Positions 1-10,496 of a DNA stretch of 64,000 bases are shown piece after piece; the stretch's first letter is position 1, and every line of letters starts with the position of its first letter. Made by a program: the position numbers and the translations under genes. The notes under the pieces are model-generated. The model was not told where the DNA came from. It saw only the letters and a list, made by a program, of their open reading frames with translations, and made no database searches. The DNA is from an uncultured Geobacteraceae bacterium (GTDB lineage Bacteria > Desulfobacterota > Desulfuromonadia > Geobacterales > Pseudopelobacteraceae): NCBI GenBank assembly GCA_903901875.1, contig CAIUSO010000010.1, positions 18,813-82,812 of the forward strand. Reading direction: 5' to 3'.

Positions 1-206
1 TCCCCCAGTTGCTCAAGCACCGTGCGGAGTACGGTTGTCTTGCCACTCCCCACCTCTCCAATAAGCTCGATAAAGCCGTAATGATTGTTAATACCGTATA
101 TTAAGTGGGCAAGTGCTTCCCGGTGATTCCTGCTCAGGTAGATAAATCGGGGATTGGGAGTCAGCGTAAACGGTTTTTCATTAAATCCAAAATAGTTTGT
201 GTACAT
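1..206 (-). CDS. ExeA/GspA-like AAA ATPase, N-terminal fragment (runs off window)
   Basis: Reverse translation from ATG at 204-206: MYTNYFGFNEKPFTLTPNPRFIYLSRNHREALAHLIYGINNHYGFIELIGEVGSGKTTVLRTVLEQLG; typical ExeA-type N-terminus with Walker A GEVGSGKTT. Confidence 0.85.
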   Translation of the reverse strand, partial: MYTNYFGFNEKPFTLTPNPRFIYLSRNHREALAHLIYGINNHYGFIELIGEVGSGKTTVLRTVLEQLG

Positions 207-371
207 GACAGGTAACCGGGATGCAACGTTTGGGAAATACACTGGAAATAGCAACAATCAATTTAACTTGTTGTGTATTTCATAAAAGCTGATTATTTTC
301 AAGAATAATCAGAGATGACACGGAGATACCTGTTTTCAAAATTTCAAGTTCGGATCCGGGAAAAAAATATA

Positions 372-1409
372 ATGTATTACTTTAAGTATACAGATTCAAC
401 AAACAGTAAAATAAAATATAATAATTCAACTATTGATAATTACGATCTGGTTTCAGCCCGCTACCCGGTGAAACTGACTGATTATTATGCATCACTTATT
501 ACGTCACCTGACAACCCCATAGGAAGGCAATGTCTTCCCCATATACGCGAACTTGAGGACGAAGTTCAATGCCCGGATCCGCTTACGGAAAGCTCATTAA
601 GTCCGGTCCCCGGACTGATCCATCGATATCCTGATCGGGTCGTGCTGCTGGTATCAAACCGCTGTCCGGTCTATTGCCGGTTCTGTATGCGCAAACGGCA
701 TGTGGGCAATGGTGATGCTCCAATGGCAAGAGAGGCACTGAACCGGGCACTTCAGTATATTAACGACCATCCGGCTATCAATGACGTTATCCTTTCCGGT
801 GGTGATCCACTGATGCTTGCTGACGAATCACTGACTGCGGTGCTGGACGGAATACGGGCCATCCCCCACGTGTCGGTCATCAGGATCGGCACCAGGGTGC
901 CGGTGACCTTTCCGGAACGGATAACCGGTGAGCTTGCCAACCTCTTGAAACGATACCATCCCCTTTACATAAATACCCACTTCAATCATCCCGATGAAAT
1001 CACACCGGCATCGCGTTTTGCCTGTGGCGTGCTGGCAGATGCCGGTATCCCCCTGGGCAATCAGACCGTACTTCTCAAAGGGGTCAATGATTCCGTAGAA
1101 ACCATGAAACGGTTGATGACCGGACTTTTGTCTCTGCGGGTAAAGCCCTATTATCTTCATCAGATGGATCTGGTGAAGGGTACCGCACACTTCCGCACTT
1201 CAGTAACAACCGGGCTGAAAATCATAGCTGGTATGAGGGGACATATTTCCGGATTGGCCGTTCCCCAGTATGTAATAGATCTGCCGGGGGGAAAAGGGAA
1301 AGTGGCCTTACTCCCCGATGATGTAGAATTCAATGACACCACACTGTCAATACGTACCTACACGGGAGAACGGGTGAGTTACGAGGATATCAGAGAGACT
1401 CGGGAGTGA
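372..1409 (+). CDS. epmB: KamA-family radical SAM protein, EF-P beta-lysylation (EpmB-like) / lysine 2,3-aminomutase family
   Basis: ORF 315..1409, likely start MYYFKYTDS at 372; CPVYCRFCMRKRHVG radical SAM CX3CX2C, GGDPLM, adjacent to efp and epmA-like genes. Confidence 0.85.
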   Translation: MYYFKYTDSTNSKIKYNNSTIDNYDLVSARYPVKLTDYYASLITSPDNPIGRQCLPHIRELEDEVQCPDPLTESSLSPVPGLIHRYPDRVVLLVSNRCPVYCRFCMRKRHVGNGDAPMAREALNRALQYINDHPAINDVILSGGDPLMLADESLTAVLDGIRAIPHVSVIRIGTRVPVTFPERITGELANLLKRYHPLYINTHFNHPDEITPASRFACGVLADAGIPLGNQTVLLKGVNDSVETMKRLMTGLLSLRVKPYYLHQMDLVKGTAHFRTSVTTGLKIIAGMRGHISGLAVPQYVIDLPGGKGKVALLPDDVEFNDTTLSIRTYTGERVSYEDIRETRE

Positions 1410-2298
1410 ACGCCACCACGTCATCTATCATGTCACTGCCCGCTGCCAGCATGATCAACCGGTCAACCCCCAGAGCGATTCCGGCAGATGGGGGCATTGA
1501 AGCCAGAGAGTCAAGAAAAGGTTCCGGAATTGGCAAGGGAGAGTTCTCATCTTTAACGCGCTGACGATTCGCTTCAATGAAACGTCTGCGCTGTTCTTCA
1601 GGGTCAGTGAGTTCACTGAAACCGTTTGCCAGCTCCAATCCTCCCACGTACAGTTCAAAGCGTTCTGCCAGATGTGGCTGTTCCGGCTTGGTACGTGCCA
1701 GAGCTGCCAGCTCAGCAGGATAATCAGTCAGAAAAACCGGGGTGTGAAATGCAGCCAGACCCGGCTCGACAACTGACGTCAGAATTTCCTCGTAGAGGCC
1801 GTTTCCGAGGCACTCCCATACGGTGGCATGGGAAAATCGTTCAAAGGCGTCCTGGACCGTTATTCGCTGCCACAGCCCATGGGGAGTGATTGAGAGACCA
1901 TTTCTTCGAAAACCGGTTCCTTCAGGAATAGAGGAGAGGGCGACCTGCCGCAACAACTCTTCACAATCCAGCATCAGGCTCTCATAATCAGAATCGGCTC
2001 GATACCATTCCAGCATGGTAAATTCCTGGAGGTGCCGGGAGCCTCGCTCGCCGTAACGCCAGCAATGGCAGATCTGGAAAATTTTTTGATGTCCCTGGGA
2101 CAGCAGACGCTTCATGCAGATTTCCGGCGAAGTCTGAAGCTGCAACCCAGGGGAGACGATAATGGGGTTGATATATTCTTCGGGAGCGTTGGCGGGAATA
2201 AGAAGGGGGGTTTCCACTTCCAGAAACCCCCTCGACCAAAAAAAATCACGAATCGTTTTAATGATATTCGCTCGCAGCCTCAAGGCGCTGCTCTTCAT
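1390..2298 (-). CDS. epmA: EF-P--lysine ligase EpmA (lysyl-tRNA synthetase-like, GenX/PoxA)
   Basis: Short class II LysRS-like protein without anticodon domain: VETPLLIPANAPEEYINPI, RYGERGSRHLQEFTMLEWYRA, GVDRLIMLAAG. Confidence 0.9.
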   Translation of the reverse strand: MKSSALRLRANIIKTIRDFFWSRGFLEVETPLLIPANAPEEYINPIIVSPGLQLQTSPEICMKRLLSQGHQKIFQICHCWRYGERGSRHLQEFTMLEWYRADSDYESLMLDCEELLRQVALSSIPEGTGFRRNGLSITPHGLWQRITVQDAFERFSHATVWECLGNGLYEEILTSVVEPGLAAFHTPVFLTDYPAELAALARTKPEQPHLAERFELYVGGLELANGFSELTDPEEQRRRFIEANRQRVKDENSPLPIPEPFLDSLASMPPSAGIALGVDRLIMLAAGSDMIDDVVAFTPESL

Positions 2299-2301
2299 GG
2301 A

Positions 2302-2865
2302 TTACCCTTTAACCCGTGTCGAGTAATCACCGGTTCGAGTATCAATGACGATCAGCTCACCTTCTTCAATAAACGGAGGAACCCGCAGTACGTATCCGGT
2401 CTCAACGGTGGCCGGCTTGGAATCATTGCCGCTGGTATCACCTTTGGCCCATTGCTCGGTTTCGGTAACACGGAGATTGACAAAATTCGGAAGTGAAATA
2501 CCGATGGCCTTTTCACCAAAAAGCATAACTTCCACTTTAAGATTTTCAAGGAGATAATTTTTGGCATCGCCCATGGCAGCTTCTTCCATGACAACCTGCT
2601 CATAGGTCTGCTGATCCATAAACGTATAATGGTTTCCTTCTTTATAGAGGTACTCCATGGTACGTTCTTCAAGACTGGCCGGCTCGAATGACTCACCGGA
2701 ACGATAGGTTCTGTCAAGGAGTGAGCCGTTAATCATATTACGCATCTTGGTGCGGTAGAGTGCCTGTCCTTTTCCCGGCTTGACAAAATCAAATGCCACA
2801 ACCAGATAGGGATCTCCATCAAGAATAATTTTCAGACCTTTTTTTAAATCGGCTACGGTGTACAT
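2302..2865 (-). CDS. efp: elongation factor P
   Basis: MYTVADLKKGLKIILDGDPYLVVAFDFVKPGKGQALYRTKMRN... EF-P with Lys in the KPGKGQA loop; ORF extends to 2928 but the EF-P start is at 2865. Confidence 0.95.
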   Translation of the reverse strand: MYTVADLKKGLKIILDGDPYLVVAFDFVKPGKGQALYRTKMRNMINGSLLDRTYRSGESFEPASLEERTMEYLYKEGNHYTFMDQQTYEQVVMEEAAMGDAKNYLLENLKVEVMLFGEKAIGISLPNFVNLRVTETEQWAKGDTSGNDSKPATVETGYVLRVPPFIEEGELIVIDTRTGDYSTRVKG

Positions 2866-2952
2866 GGCTTCCTCGCTCAGTGTATTTTGAAACAAGACAA
2901 GCCCTCCTGAAAGGACGGGCCTGTGCATATGGGATTACGGGAAAACTGAAAG

Positions 2953-3171
2953 TTATTTGGCGCGATAGGTTATACGACCACGGGTAAGATCGTAGGGGGA
3001 AAGCTCTACGGTAACCTTGTCTCCGGGGAGTATCTTGATAAAGTACTTTCTCATTTTACCGGAAATATGGGCGAGAACCACATGCTCATTCTCCAGCTTA
3101 ACTCGAAACATAGCATTCGGTAACGGTTCAATTACGGTGCCTTCTACTTCGATCGCCTCTTCTTTACTCAT
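2953..3171 (-). CDS. infA: translation initiation factor IF-1
   Basis: 72 aa S1-fold protein [72 protein letters not shown]. Confidence 0.95.
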   Translation of the reverse strand: MSKEEAIEVEGTVIEPLPNAMFRVKLENEHVVLAHISGKMRKYFIKILPGDKVTVELSPYDLTRGRITYRAK

Positions 3172-3383
3172 ACCTTACCAGCTCCTCAGCTTGCATTTGA
3201 ATTCAACTTCGCTACCTTACTTATAGTACCTATAAAATGCAAGTTAATTATGGATATAAATCGGTAAATGTCCCATAAGATATATTATGTTAAGTACGGT
3301 ACATATTTTCAGCCAATGACGAACAATGTTGAAATGAGAGTGTTGGTTGCGGTATACAGGATACGCAGTTTCAAGTTTGGGAG

Positions 3384-4856
3384 GTGATTGTGCACACTAC
3401 TAAGACTATCTTCACGTTTCTTATTATATTATTGGTTTTGAATGTTTCGGCAGCTCCTCCCGCTTTTGCAGCCTGGTTCGGCACCGGAAGCCGCAATGAG
3501 TCATCGGAAACGACTCATCCGGTCTTTTCGTCATTGTCTGAAATGGCCGATTCCATGGCAAAGGAATTAAAGGATGCACATCCCGGCATCAAGCTCAAGC
3601 TCTGCCTGGACAAAGAAGATATTCGTGAAGATCAGGAACTGAGGAATGTACCCTTTGCCGATATGCTGACCAATGAACTTGAACGGGCCTTCAGTCGTGC
3701 CGGTTTCAGTTTTGAGGCTCACAATCTTGATAATACCGATTATCTGATTTCGGTCAACTACCATCGCACCACGGAAAACGTTGCGGTGTATCTGAAATTA
3801 AAAAAAGTTAAGGATGATTCCTATCGTAACATGCAGGGAAACTATCAGATGTCTCTCCAGAAACTGCCACGGGACTGCTTCTTTGAGAACCTTGACAGTA
3901 AACTGGCACGACTCTCTTCCCGAGTTTCCCAGGGATGGAATAAGTCGGGAGCACTTTCTCTTCTGGTAACACCGGTTGTTGAAGCCAGACGTAAATATTC
4001 GAGCCCCTTTTCAGAATATGCTACCGGTAAGCTCAAGACCAATTTTTCCAATCTTCCTACCTTCTTCCGACTTATTGAGGAGAAGCCGACTGCGGGAAAA
4101 AGTGCTCCCCGTTCCGTTGAAAAATCAGCGGACCTTTCGGGTACCGATGCTCGAATCGCAGGTGCAAATGCCGTTCTTGAAGGGGTCTATCTGCGAGGGA
4201 TAGAGATGGTGAATATTTCACTCACCATGAAGGATTTGAAGGGAAATGTTCTGGCAAGTGCCGATGAAAACATACCTCTTGGACTGATTACTTTCAGCCT
4301 TGATAATGATATTGCCGATAATCTTGCCTTAATTGCCGATACCGAACATGAAAACTCCCGTATGGTGCGTGTTTCAACGACCAAGGGGGGCAACTATCAG
4401 GTGTTCCGCAACGGAGAGACCGTAAACTTCACCGTTCAGGTCTCAAAACCGCTCTATGTTTACCTCTATGATATTAATCCAAATGGTGAAGTCACGTTGC
4501 TCAGTCCAAAGCTTGGAGAACCCGAATACCCCCGTCTTCCCGGACTACTCTATTCAATCCCGGAAGCGAGCGACAGCTGGGAGATTAAAGTTGAAGCCCC
4601 TTTCGGGAAAGATGCCGTGAAACTTTTTGCCTCGGACCATCGACTGCCAATTCCAAAAATAAACGGTCAAGCTCCGCCGCGCAGTATCATTAACGGCACC
4701 CGTGGACTTAATCGTGTGGATAAGGTACAAAAGGAACTGGTTTCCCAACCGGTTATTAACGGGCTTGATCTGGTTGATTACTATAAAGGTGCTGCCATCC
4801 AGGCGGGTACTACCCTCTATGAATCAACGGTATTTATTGAAACCAGAGAAAATTAG
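3384..4856 (+). CDS. secreted DUF4384-type domain protein
   Basis: GTG start, signal peptide (TIFTFLIILLVLNVSAAPPAFA), C-terminal FRNGETVNFTVQVSKPLYVYLYDINPNGEVTLLSP typical of DUF4384. Confidence 0.7.
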   Translation: MIVHTTKTIFTFLIILLVLNVSAAPPAFAAWFGTGSRNESSETTHPVFSSLSEMADSMAKELKDAHPGIKLKLCLDKEDIREDQELRNVPFADMLTNELERAFSRAGFSFEAHNLDNTDYLISVNYHRTTENVAVYLKLKKVKDDSYRNMQGNYQMSLQKLPRDCFFENLDSKLARLSSRVSQGWNKSGALSLLVTPVVEARRKYSSPFSEYATGKLKTNFSNLPTFFRLIEEKPTAGKSAPRSVEKSADLSGTDARIAGANAVLEGVYLRGIEMVNISLTMKDLKGNVLASADENIPLGLITFSLDNDIADNLALIADTEHENSRMVRVSTTKGGNYQVFRNGETVNFTVQVSKPLYVYLYDINPNGEVTLLSPKLGEPEYPRLPGLLYSIPEASDSWEIKVEAPFGKDAVKLFASDHRLPIPKINGQAPPRSIINGTRGLNRVDKVQKELVSQPVINGLDLVDYYKGAAIQAGTTLYESTVFIETREN

Positions 4857-4874
4857 CAACGAGGAGAATACAGG

Positions 4875-5903
4875 GTGAAACTACGCTTACCTGCTGAGTG
4901 GGAAATGCAAGATGCTGTTTTGATGGCCTGGCCCCATGAGGGTACTGACTGGTCATATATGCTGGACGATATTCGACCGGTATTTACCGAAATTATCAAA
5001 TCGATTACCCGATTTGAGCGGGTACTCCTTACCACCCCACATGTGCGGTCCACCACCGCCTACCTGGCAAAAGATGGATTGGTTAATCTTGACAACGTAA
5101 TTTTCTGTGAGATGCCCAACAACGATACCTGGTCCCGTGATTTCGGGCCGGTGACCGTTCATTACGAAAACAAACCGGTTCTTCTTGATTTCGCTTTCAA
5201 TGGCTGGGGACGCAAATTTCCTTCGTTTCATGATAACATGATTACCAGACGCCTGAAACAGGCCGGTCATCTGGCACCAAAAGTTAACACCATCGGCCTG
5301 ATACTCGAAGGTGGCAGCATAGAGAGCGACGGCCTTGGCACCCTGCTCACAACGACGGAATGCCTGTTATCTCCAAACCGTAATCCTCAACTTGATCAAC
5401 GTGAAATTGAACAGGCTCTCGCCTCTCTCCTCGGGGCACAACGTGTTCTCTGGCTGAAACATGGGCATTTAGCTGGCGATGATACCGATTCACACATCGA
5501 CACTCTGGCCCGTATCTGCCCGAACAATACGATTGTGTATCAGGCCTGCGACAATCCCCTCGATGAACATTTTGAAGCATTAATGCTGATGGAGCAGGAA
5601 CTAAAGGGATTCACAGCCCCCGATGGTTCTTCCTATCACCTGGTTCCCCTCCCCTGGCCAAAGGCCCGGTTTGACGAAGAGTCCCACCGACTCCCCGCCA
5701 CCTATGCCAATTTCCTGATTATTAATGGAGCCGTTCTGGTACCGACGTACCGGGACAGTGAACGTGATAATAAAGCTCTGGAATGTGTTGCGACGGCCTT
5801 TCCCGGACGTGAAATAATCGGAATTGACTGCCTTCCGCTCCTTGAACAGCATGGCTCGCTCCACTGCGTAACCATGCACCTCCCCCATGGTGTGTTGCCA
5901 TGA
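4875..5903 (+). CDS. aguA: agmatine deiminase
   Basis: Agmatine/peptidyl-arginine deiminase family: AWPHEGTDW, NDTWSRDFGP, LEGGSIESDGLGTLLTTTECLL, GDDTDSHIDTLARI; Cys near the C-terminus (GSLHCVTMHLP). Confidence 0.92.
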   Translation: MKLRLPAEWEMQDAVLMAWPHEGTDWSYMLDDIRPVFTEIIKSITRFERVLLTTPHVRSTTAYLAKDGLVNLDNVIFCEMPNNDTWSRDFGPVTVHYENKPVLLDFAFNGWGRKFPSFHDNMITRRLKQAGHLAPKVNTIGLILEGGSIESDGLGTLLTTTECLLSPNRNPQLDQREIEQALASLLGAQRVLWLKHGHLAGDDTDSHIDTLARICPNNTIVYQACDNPLDEHFEALMLMEQELKGFTAPDGSSYHLVPLPWPKARFDEESHRLPATYANFLIINGAVLVPTYRDSERDNKALECVATAFPGREIIGIDCLPLLEQHGSLHCVTMHLPHGVLP

Positions 5904-6781
5904 CCATACTCACCGCTGCCTTGATACAGCAGCACTGTACTGCTGATCGGCTCGATAACCTGACCCGAAGCGAGGGGATGATCCGCCGGGCGGCAGCCTC
6001 GGGGGCTTCCCTCGTTATTCTTCAGGAGCTGCACACCTCAACCTATTTCTGTCAGGTTGAATCCCCTTCCCTCTTTGACCTCGCCGAATCCATACCGGGA
6101 CCGACATCCACCGCTTTGGGTGCCTTGGCAGCCGAACTGAACATTGTCATTGTCGCTTCGCTTTTTGAGCGACGGGCACCGGGACTTTACCATAACACCG
6201 CAGTCGTTCTGGAAAAAGACGGAACCATAGCGGGGAAATACCGTAAAATGCACATCCCCGACGATCCCGGTTTTTATGAGAAATTTTATTTCACCCCCGG
6301 AGACCTCGGTTTTACTCCGATACAAACCTCGGTCGGCTCCCTGGGGGTCCTGGTCTGCTGGGACCAGTGGTACCCGGAGGCAGCACGGCTCATGGCACTG
6401 GCCGGGGCGGACCTGTTGATCTATCCAACGGCAATCGGCTGGGATCCTGAAGACAGGGCAGATGAAAAAGAGCGACAATGTGATGCCTGGTTCACCGTAC
6501 AGCGGGGCCATGCGGTTGCCAATGGTCTGCCCGTACTGGCTGTTAACCGGGTCGGCCTCGAACAGGCACCCCGGGGCGATGGTGCCATACAGTTCTGGGG
6601 AGGTAGTTTCGTTGCCGGACCACAGGGGGAGATACTGGCACAGGCATCAAAAGATAAAGAAGAAATACTAATGGTCACCATTGATCGCAGCCGAAGTGAG
6701 ACTGTTCGCAGAATCTGGCCATTTCTTCGGGATCGCAGAATCGATGAGTATGGTGAGTTGGTGAAACGCTTCAGGGACTGA
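5900..6781 (+). CDS. aguB: N-carbamoylputrescine amidase (nitrilase superfamily)
   Basis: Nitrilase catalytic motifs (LQELHTSTYFC, KYRKMHIPDDPGFYEKFYF, VLVCWDQWYPEAARLMALAGADLLIYPTAIG); 4-bp overlap with aguA. Confidence 0.92.
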   Translation: MTILTAALIQQHCTADRLDNLTRSEGMIRRAAASGASLVILQELHTSTYFCQVESPSLFDLAESIPGPTSTALGALAAELNIVIVASLFERRAPGLYHNTAVVLEKDGTIAGKYRKMHIPDDPGFYEKFYFTPGDLGFTPIQTSVGSLGVLVCWDQWYPEAARLMALAGADLLIYPTAIGWDPEDRADEKERQCDAWFTVQRGHAVANGLPVLAVNRVGLEQAPRGDGAIQFWGGSFVAGPQGEILAQASKDKEEILMVTIDRSRSETVRRIWPFLRDRRIDEYGELVKRFRD

Positions 6782-7874
6782 TACTCGGGAGGCTGGCACT
6801 AATAAGTTGATCCAAGGTGGCGACAACCTCTTCAACGGCAATGCCCCCCATACACTCCACCTTGTGTGGGCACGGGGGAGTTGTTCCAAAGGTCGTGCAG
6901 GGAGAGCAGTGAATATTCTTATTGATTATGCGGTGTTTAGCTCCACGTGGTGCCCATTTTTCAGCTCTTCCGGGACCGAAAAGTGATACCGTCGGTACGC
7001 CCAATCCCACGGCGAGATGAAGTATTCCCGAGTCACCGCTCAGCACTATGCTGCTTTTCCCGATTACCGCTGCCGTTTCCACCAGGGTAGTAGCGCCGGC
7101 AAGATTAATTCCGTCGTTGTCATGTATGATCTCATTACCGATGGTTAAATCCTCCGTACCTCCAACCACCACAACTCCGTATCCCCTTTCACTGAGTGCG
7201 TTGGCAACCCGATTGAAACGCCCTCCCCCCCATCTCCGCTCAGAAATACTTGCACCGGGGAAAATGGTGACAAATTGTTTGCCGCGTAAAGGTTCCAGCA
7301 GCAGAGTGGACCGACAATCCTCCCGTTCAGGTATCACAAGATACGATTTTTCGGTCAAGCTATCCGTGTCTACGCGTACCCCCAATGGAATAAGGAGATT
7401 TGCAAAACTTTCCAATTCATAATCGGCATGGGAGTAAGGGACGAGGTGGGTAAACATTCTCCGTCGACCATTGGTATTGAAGCCAATCTTAACCGGAGAT
7501 GTCACCAGTCGAGCAACAACTGAAGACAGTCGATGCCACTGTTCCGTATCTATCACGACATCAAAACGGCTCTTAAACACCCTACCCAGCTCAGCTGGCC
7601 TATCATACAGAAAAACGGTATTGACCTCCGGTACCAACGGGAATACACCACCGTTTCGTCGTTCAGCCAGCACCGTAATATGGATCGCGGGGAAGTTTTT
7701 CCTAAGAAGTTTTATGACGGGAGCCAGGAGGACCGCATCGCCAATACCGCCGGGGCGGATGAAAAGAACACGCCCCGGCGGTATTGGGAGTTTATTCAGT
7801 GGAGGTGAGGGCAGAAGCCTTGCCAGTATTTCGCCAATGGCAGAATCAAGATTCTTAAGCAGACGATTATTCAC
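6771..7874 (-). CDS. glycosyltransferase family 9 (ADP-heptose:LPS heptosyltransferase-like)
   Basis: VLFIRPGGIGDAVLLAPVIKLLRKNFP, FPGASISERRWGGGRFNRV, SGDSGILHLAVGLGVPTVSLFGPG. Confidence 0.88.
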   Translation of the reverse strand: MNNRLLKNLDSAIGEILARLLPSPPLNKLPIPPGRVLFIRPGGIGDAVLLAPVIKLLRKNFPAIHITVLAERRNGGVFPLVPEVNTVFLYDRPAELGRVFKSRFDVVIDTEQWHRLSSVVARLVTSPVKIGFNTNGRRRMFTHLVPYSHADYELESFANLLIPLGVRVDTDSLTEKSYLVIPEREDCRSTLLLEPLRGKQFVTIFPGASISERRWGGGRFNRVANALSERGYGVVVVGGTEDLTIGNEIIHDNDGINLAGATTLVETAAVIGKSSIVLSGDSGILHLAVGLGVPTVSLFGPGRAEKWAPRGAKHRIINKNIHCSPCTTFGTTPPCPHKVECMGGIAVEEVVATLDQLISASLPSISP

Positions 7875-7925
7875 AAATTTTCACCAGAATGGCAAGGAGT
7901 GTCGAAATAAAACTCTACGCAGCTG

Positions 7926-8801
7926 TCATCCCCCATAGGTCACCCACCCGACCAATACTGTCCAGAGAAAACCGACCACCAGCAAAGGAAGATCCTTCGT
8001 CAAAGATTCGGTGGGGTCTCCACCTTGTCCCGACTGAACCCGGTATATATAGCGCATCATGCCAAAACAACAAAGTGGAATAGATATGACCAATAGAGGT
8101 GAATGGCGGGTTAAAACGTACATTGCATAGGTAACAAGTACGGACCCTCCGGTCATGAGCATAATTCCGTCAAGATATCCATCGGGATAACTTCCGAGGG
8201 ATGAACGATGAATTACCGCCTCGCTTCCCAACTGTTTTTTTTCTGCTACCCGCTTTCCCGAGCTCAAAAAAATGGAAAGCAAGAAAACGCTTAAAAACAG
8301 CCATTCGGAAATGTGAACCTGAAAGGCCTCACCACCTGCCTGCAGTCTGAGGAGGAAACCGGAAGAAATACAGAAAATATCCAAGAGGACAACATGCTTT
8401 AACGTTATGCTGTAACAAAAGGAAATTACCAGATAGATCAAGATGCAAACGAGAAAGTATCTTGAAATTGTTGCCGCAAGTACGCAACCAACCAGTACCA
8501 GTACCACAGACAGTATGAGAGCGGTTACTATGGAGACCTGCCCGGAAGCTATGGGTCTTCTACATTTTTTCGGGTGATGGCTGTCATGCTGTTTATCCAT
8601 AATATCATTGAAAATATAGGTGGCACTGGACACAAAGGAAAAGGAACAAAAAGCTCGAAGCGAGAGGTTTCCGTCAAAGGTACTTATCAGCGTACCTCCA
8701 AGAAAAGGGGGGAAGAACAGCATCAGGTTCTTGAGCCACTGTCGGACTCGGATGAGCTTACCTATGGTTACAATATGCATGGTAATGTACTCCGCTGCCA
8801 A
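7926..8801 (-). CDS. UbiA-family prenyltransferase, decaprenyl-phosphate phosphoribosyltransferase-like
   Basis: RVRQWLKNLMLFFPPF, NDIMDKQHDSHHPKKCRRPIASGQ motifs, multiple TM helices; start may instead be 8780 (MHIVTIGKL). Confidence 0.8.
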   Translation of the reverse strand: MAAEYITMHIVTIGKLIRVRQWLKNLMLFFPPFLGGTLISTFDGNLSLRAFCSFSFVSSATYIFNDIMDKQHDSHHPKKCRRPIASGQVSIVTALILSVVLVLVGCVLAATISRYFLVCILIYLVISFCYSITLKHVVLLDIFCISSGFLLRLQAGGEAFQVHISEWLFLSVFLLSIFLSSGKRVAEKKQLGSEAVIHRSSLGSYPDGYLDGIMLMTGGSVLVTYAMYVLTRHSPLLVISIPLCCFGMMRYIYRVQSGQGGDPTESLTKDLPLLVVGFLWTVLVGWVTYGG

Positions 8802-10496
8802 TCACTGAATGGTGGTTGATGATAGCCGAATGTCTGTCATGGCCTGCGTATACTCTCTGCGTGCTTCATTAATCTGTCCCGTATTCCGGTATAACTCGGC
8901 AAGCGCAACACGGGCATCAAGTAAGCGGGGTTGTAACTGCAAGGAAACCTTGAACTTGGCCATTGCGCGGGGATAATCCTTTTTTTCCAGATACACCTTG
9001 CCAAGCAGAAACTGTAATTCGGCATTTTCAGGACGATAACGGGCCAGACCATACTTATTCATTAATCTGGCTTTCGATACAATAGTACCAGAGTTACGCG
9101 CAGTTCTGGAATGGCTGTCTGCTACTGCCCAAAATTCCTGCTCTGTCTGTAAAGCCGCCTCGAATTCAAAAAACGCCCGATCGTACTCGTTATTTATTAG
9201 ATACATATTTCCCCGATACTGATGAGAAATAGTCATCTGGGGGTAATCATGGGCAAACCGTTGATATAATACGTCATCACTCTCCCATGGGGAACAGAGT
9301 GAAACGGTTTGAAATGAAAATAGCGTGATAACGGCCATTGCAGAGATTATGACATATTTTCTTGAAGTCACGGTTGAATAGCGAATTAATAAAACTGACA
9401 CCATTAACACAAGAAAAACTGAAGGAATGTACAGCTGCCTGTCAGCTATATACGCGCGGGCGTTATTAAGAATAAGTTCATTAGCCTTTACGAGTGCAGG
9501 CACTAACATGATGACAGCCCCCAGAAACAGCTTGCACTCAATTTTCTTTACTCCGATCTTCCAGACCAGAAGCACCACAACAAAACATGACAGAAGTGCC
9601 GGTAGCAGACCCGGCTGCAAAAGAGAGGTATAACTCCATACGGGATAATAATAGCTCAGGTTAAACGGAACGAAAAATATTTTTAAATAGTCGGTAAATG
9701 CCGAAAAAAAGAGCAATAAAGATTCAACAGGACTATACATTCCAGAAGCTTCAGGTATGCCCACTACCAGAATCCGAATGAATGCATAAACACATATCAC
9801 CCACATATATGGGAGATGGCTTTTTAGCGTATTCTTGACATCTGAACGGATGGTGGTAAACAAGAGGGCAACCAGGGGAAAAAGTACTGCAGACTCCTTT
9901 GAGAGCAGGGCACAGGAAAAGGTCAAGAGAGAAAGTACACGTTTTCCCGTCAGGCAAAAATAGAAAGAAGAAACAATAAAGAAACCGAGGAGGTTTTCAT
10001 TCATGGCCACTCTGCCGATTAACTCGTTGTGTGCCGGATGAACGGCAAAGAGAGCTGCCGCAATGAGGGAAAAGGTTCGATCCGCATTCAATACAATAAG
10101 TCCGGTGCGGTAGACAAGAAATGCCGTAAGCAGATGCAGCAAGAGATTCGATAGATGGAAACCAACCGGGTTCAACCCCCACATCGTATAATTTGCCATA
10201 TAAAGAACATCTAATGCGGGACGGTAATAGATAAATGAAAAATCAGAATAAAAACTTTTGTCATGGAGCAGGCCGAGGGGGCGGGAGAATATATCTATGA
10301 AATTGGCTACGGTGAAATTAATTTTAGGATTATTGACGATCAGACCATAGTCATCAAGAAATAAAAAAGAGTTTTTAAGCGTTGGAACGGCAATAATTGA
10401 TACAAGAAACAGGAGAACTATATACGGACGTGCATCAAAACGTTGTATTGATCGCTTGAATTCCCCATAACCTGCTCGTTTGGTGTCGCTGGTCAT
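8802..10496 (-). CDS. multi-TM GT-C-type glycosyltransferase-like protein with C-terminal TPR repeats
   Basis: LDDYGLIVNNPKI N-terminal loop, many TM segments, ALFAVHPAHNELIGRVAMNENL, C-terminal TPR. Confidence 0.75.
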   Translation of the reverse strand: MTSDTKRAGYGEFKRSIQRFDARPYIVLLFLVSIIAVPTLKNSFLFLDDYGLIVNNPKINFTVANFIDIFSRPLGLLHDKSFYSDFSFIYYRPALDVLYMANYTMWGLNPVGFHLSNLLLHLLTAFLVYRTGLIVLNADRTFSLIAAALFAVHPAHNELIGRVAMNENLLGFFIVSSFYFCLTGKRVLSLLTFSCALLSKESAVLFPLVALLFTTIRSDVKNTLKSHLPYMWVICVYAFIRILVVGIPEASGMYSPVESLLLFFSAFTDYLKIFFVPFNLSYYYPVWSYTSLLQPGLLPALLSCFVVVLLVWKIGVKKIECKLFLGAVIMLVPALVKANELILNNARAYIADRQLYIPSVFLVLMVSVLLIRYSTVTSRKYVIISAMAVITLFSFQTVSLCSPWESDDVLYQRFAHDYPQMTISHQYRGNMYLINNEYDRAFFEFEAALQTEQEFWAVADSHSRTARNSGTIVSKARLMNKYGLARYRPENAELQFLLGKVYLEKKDYPRAMAKFKVSLQLQPRLLDARVALAELYRNTGQINEARREYTQAMTDIRLSSTTIQ

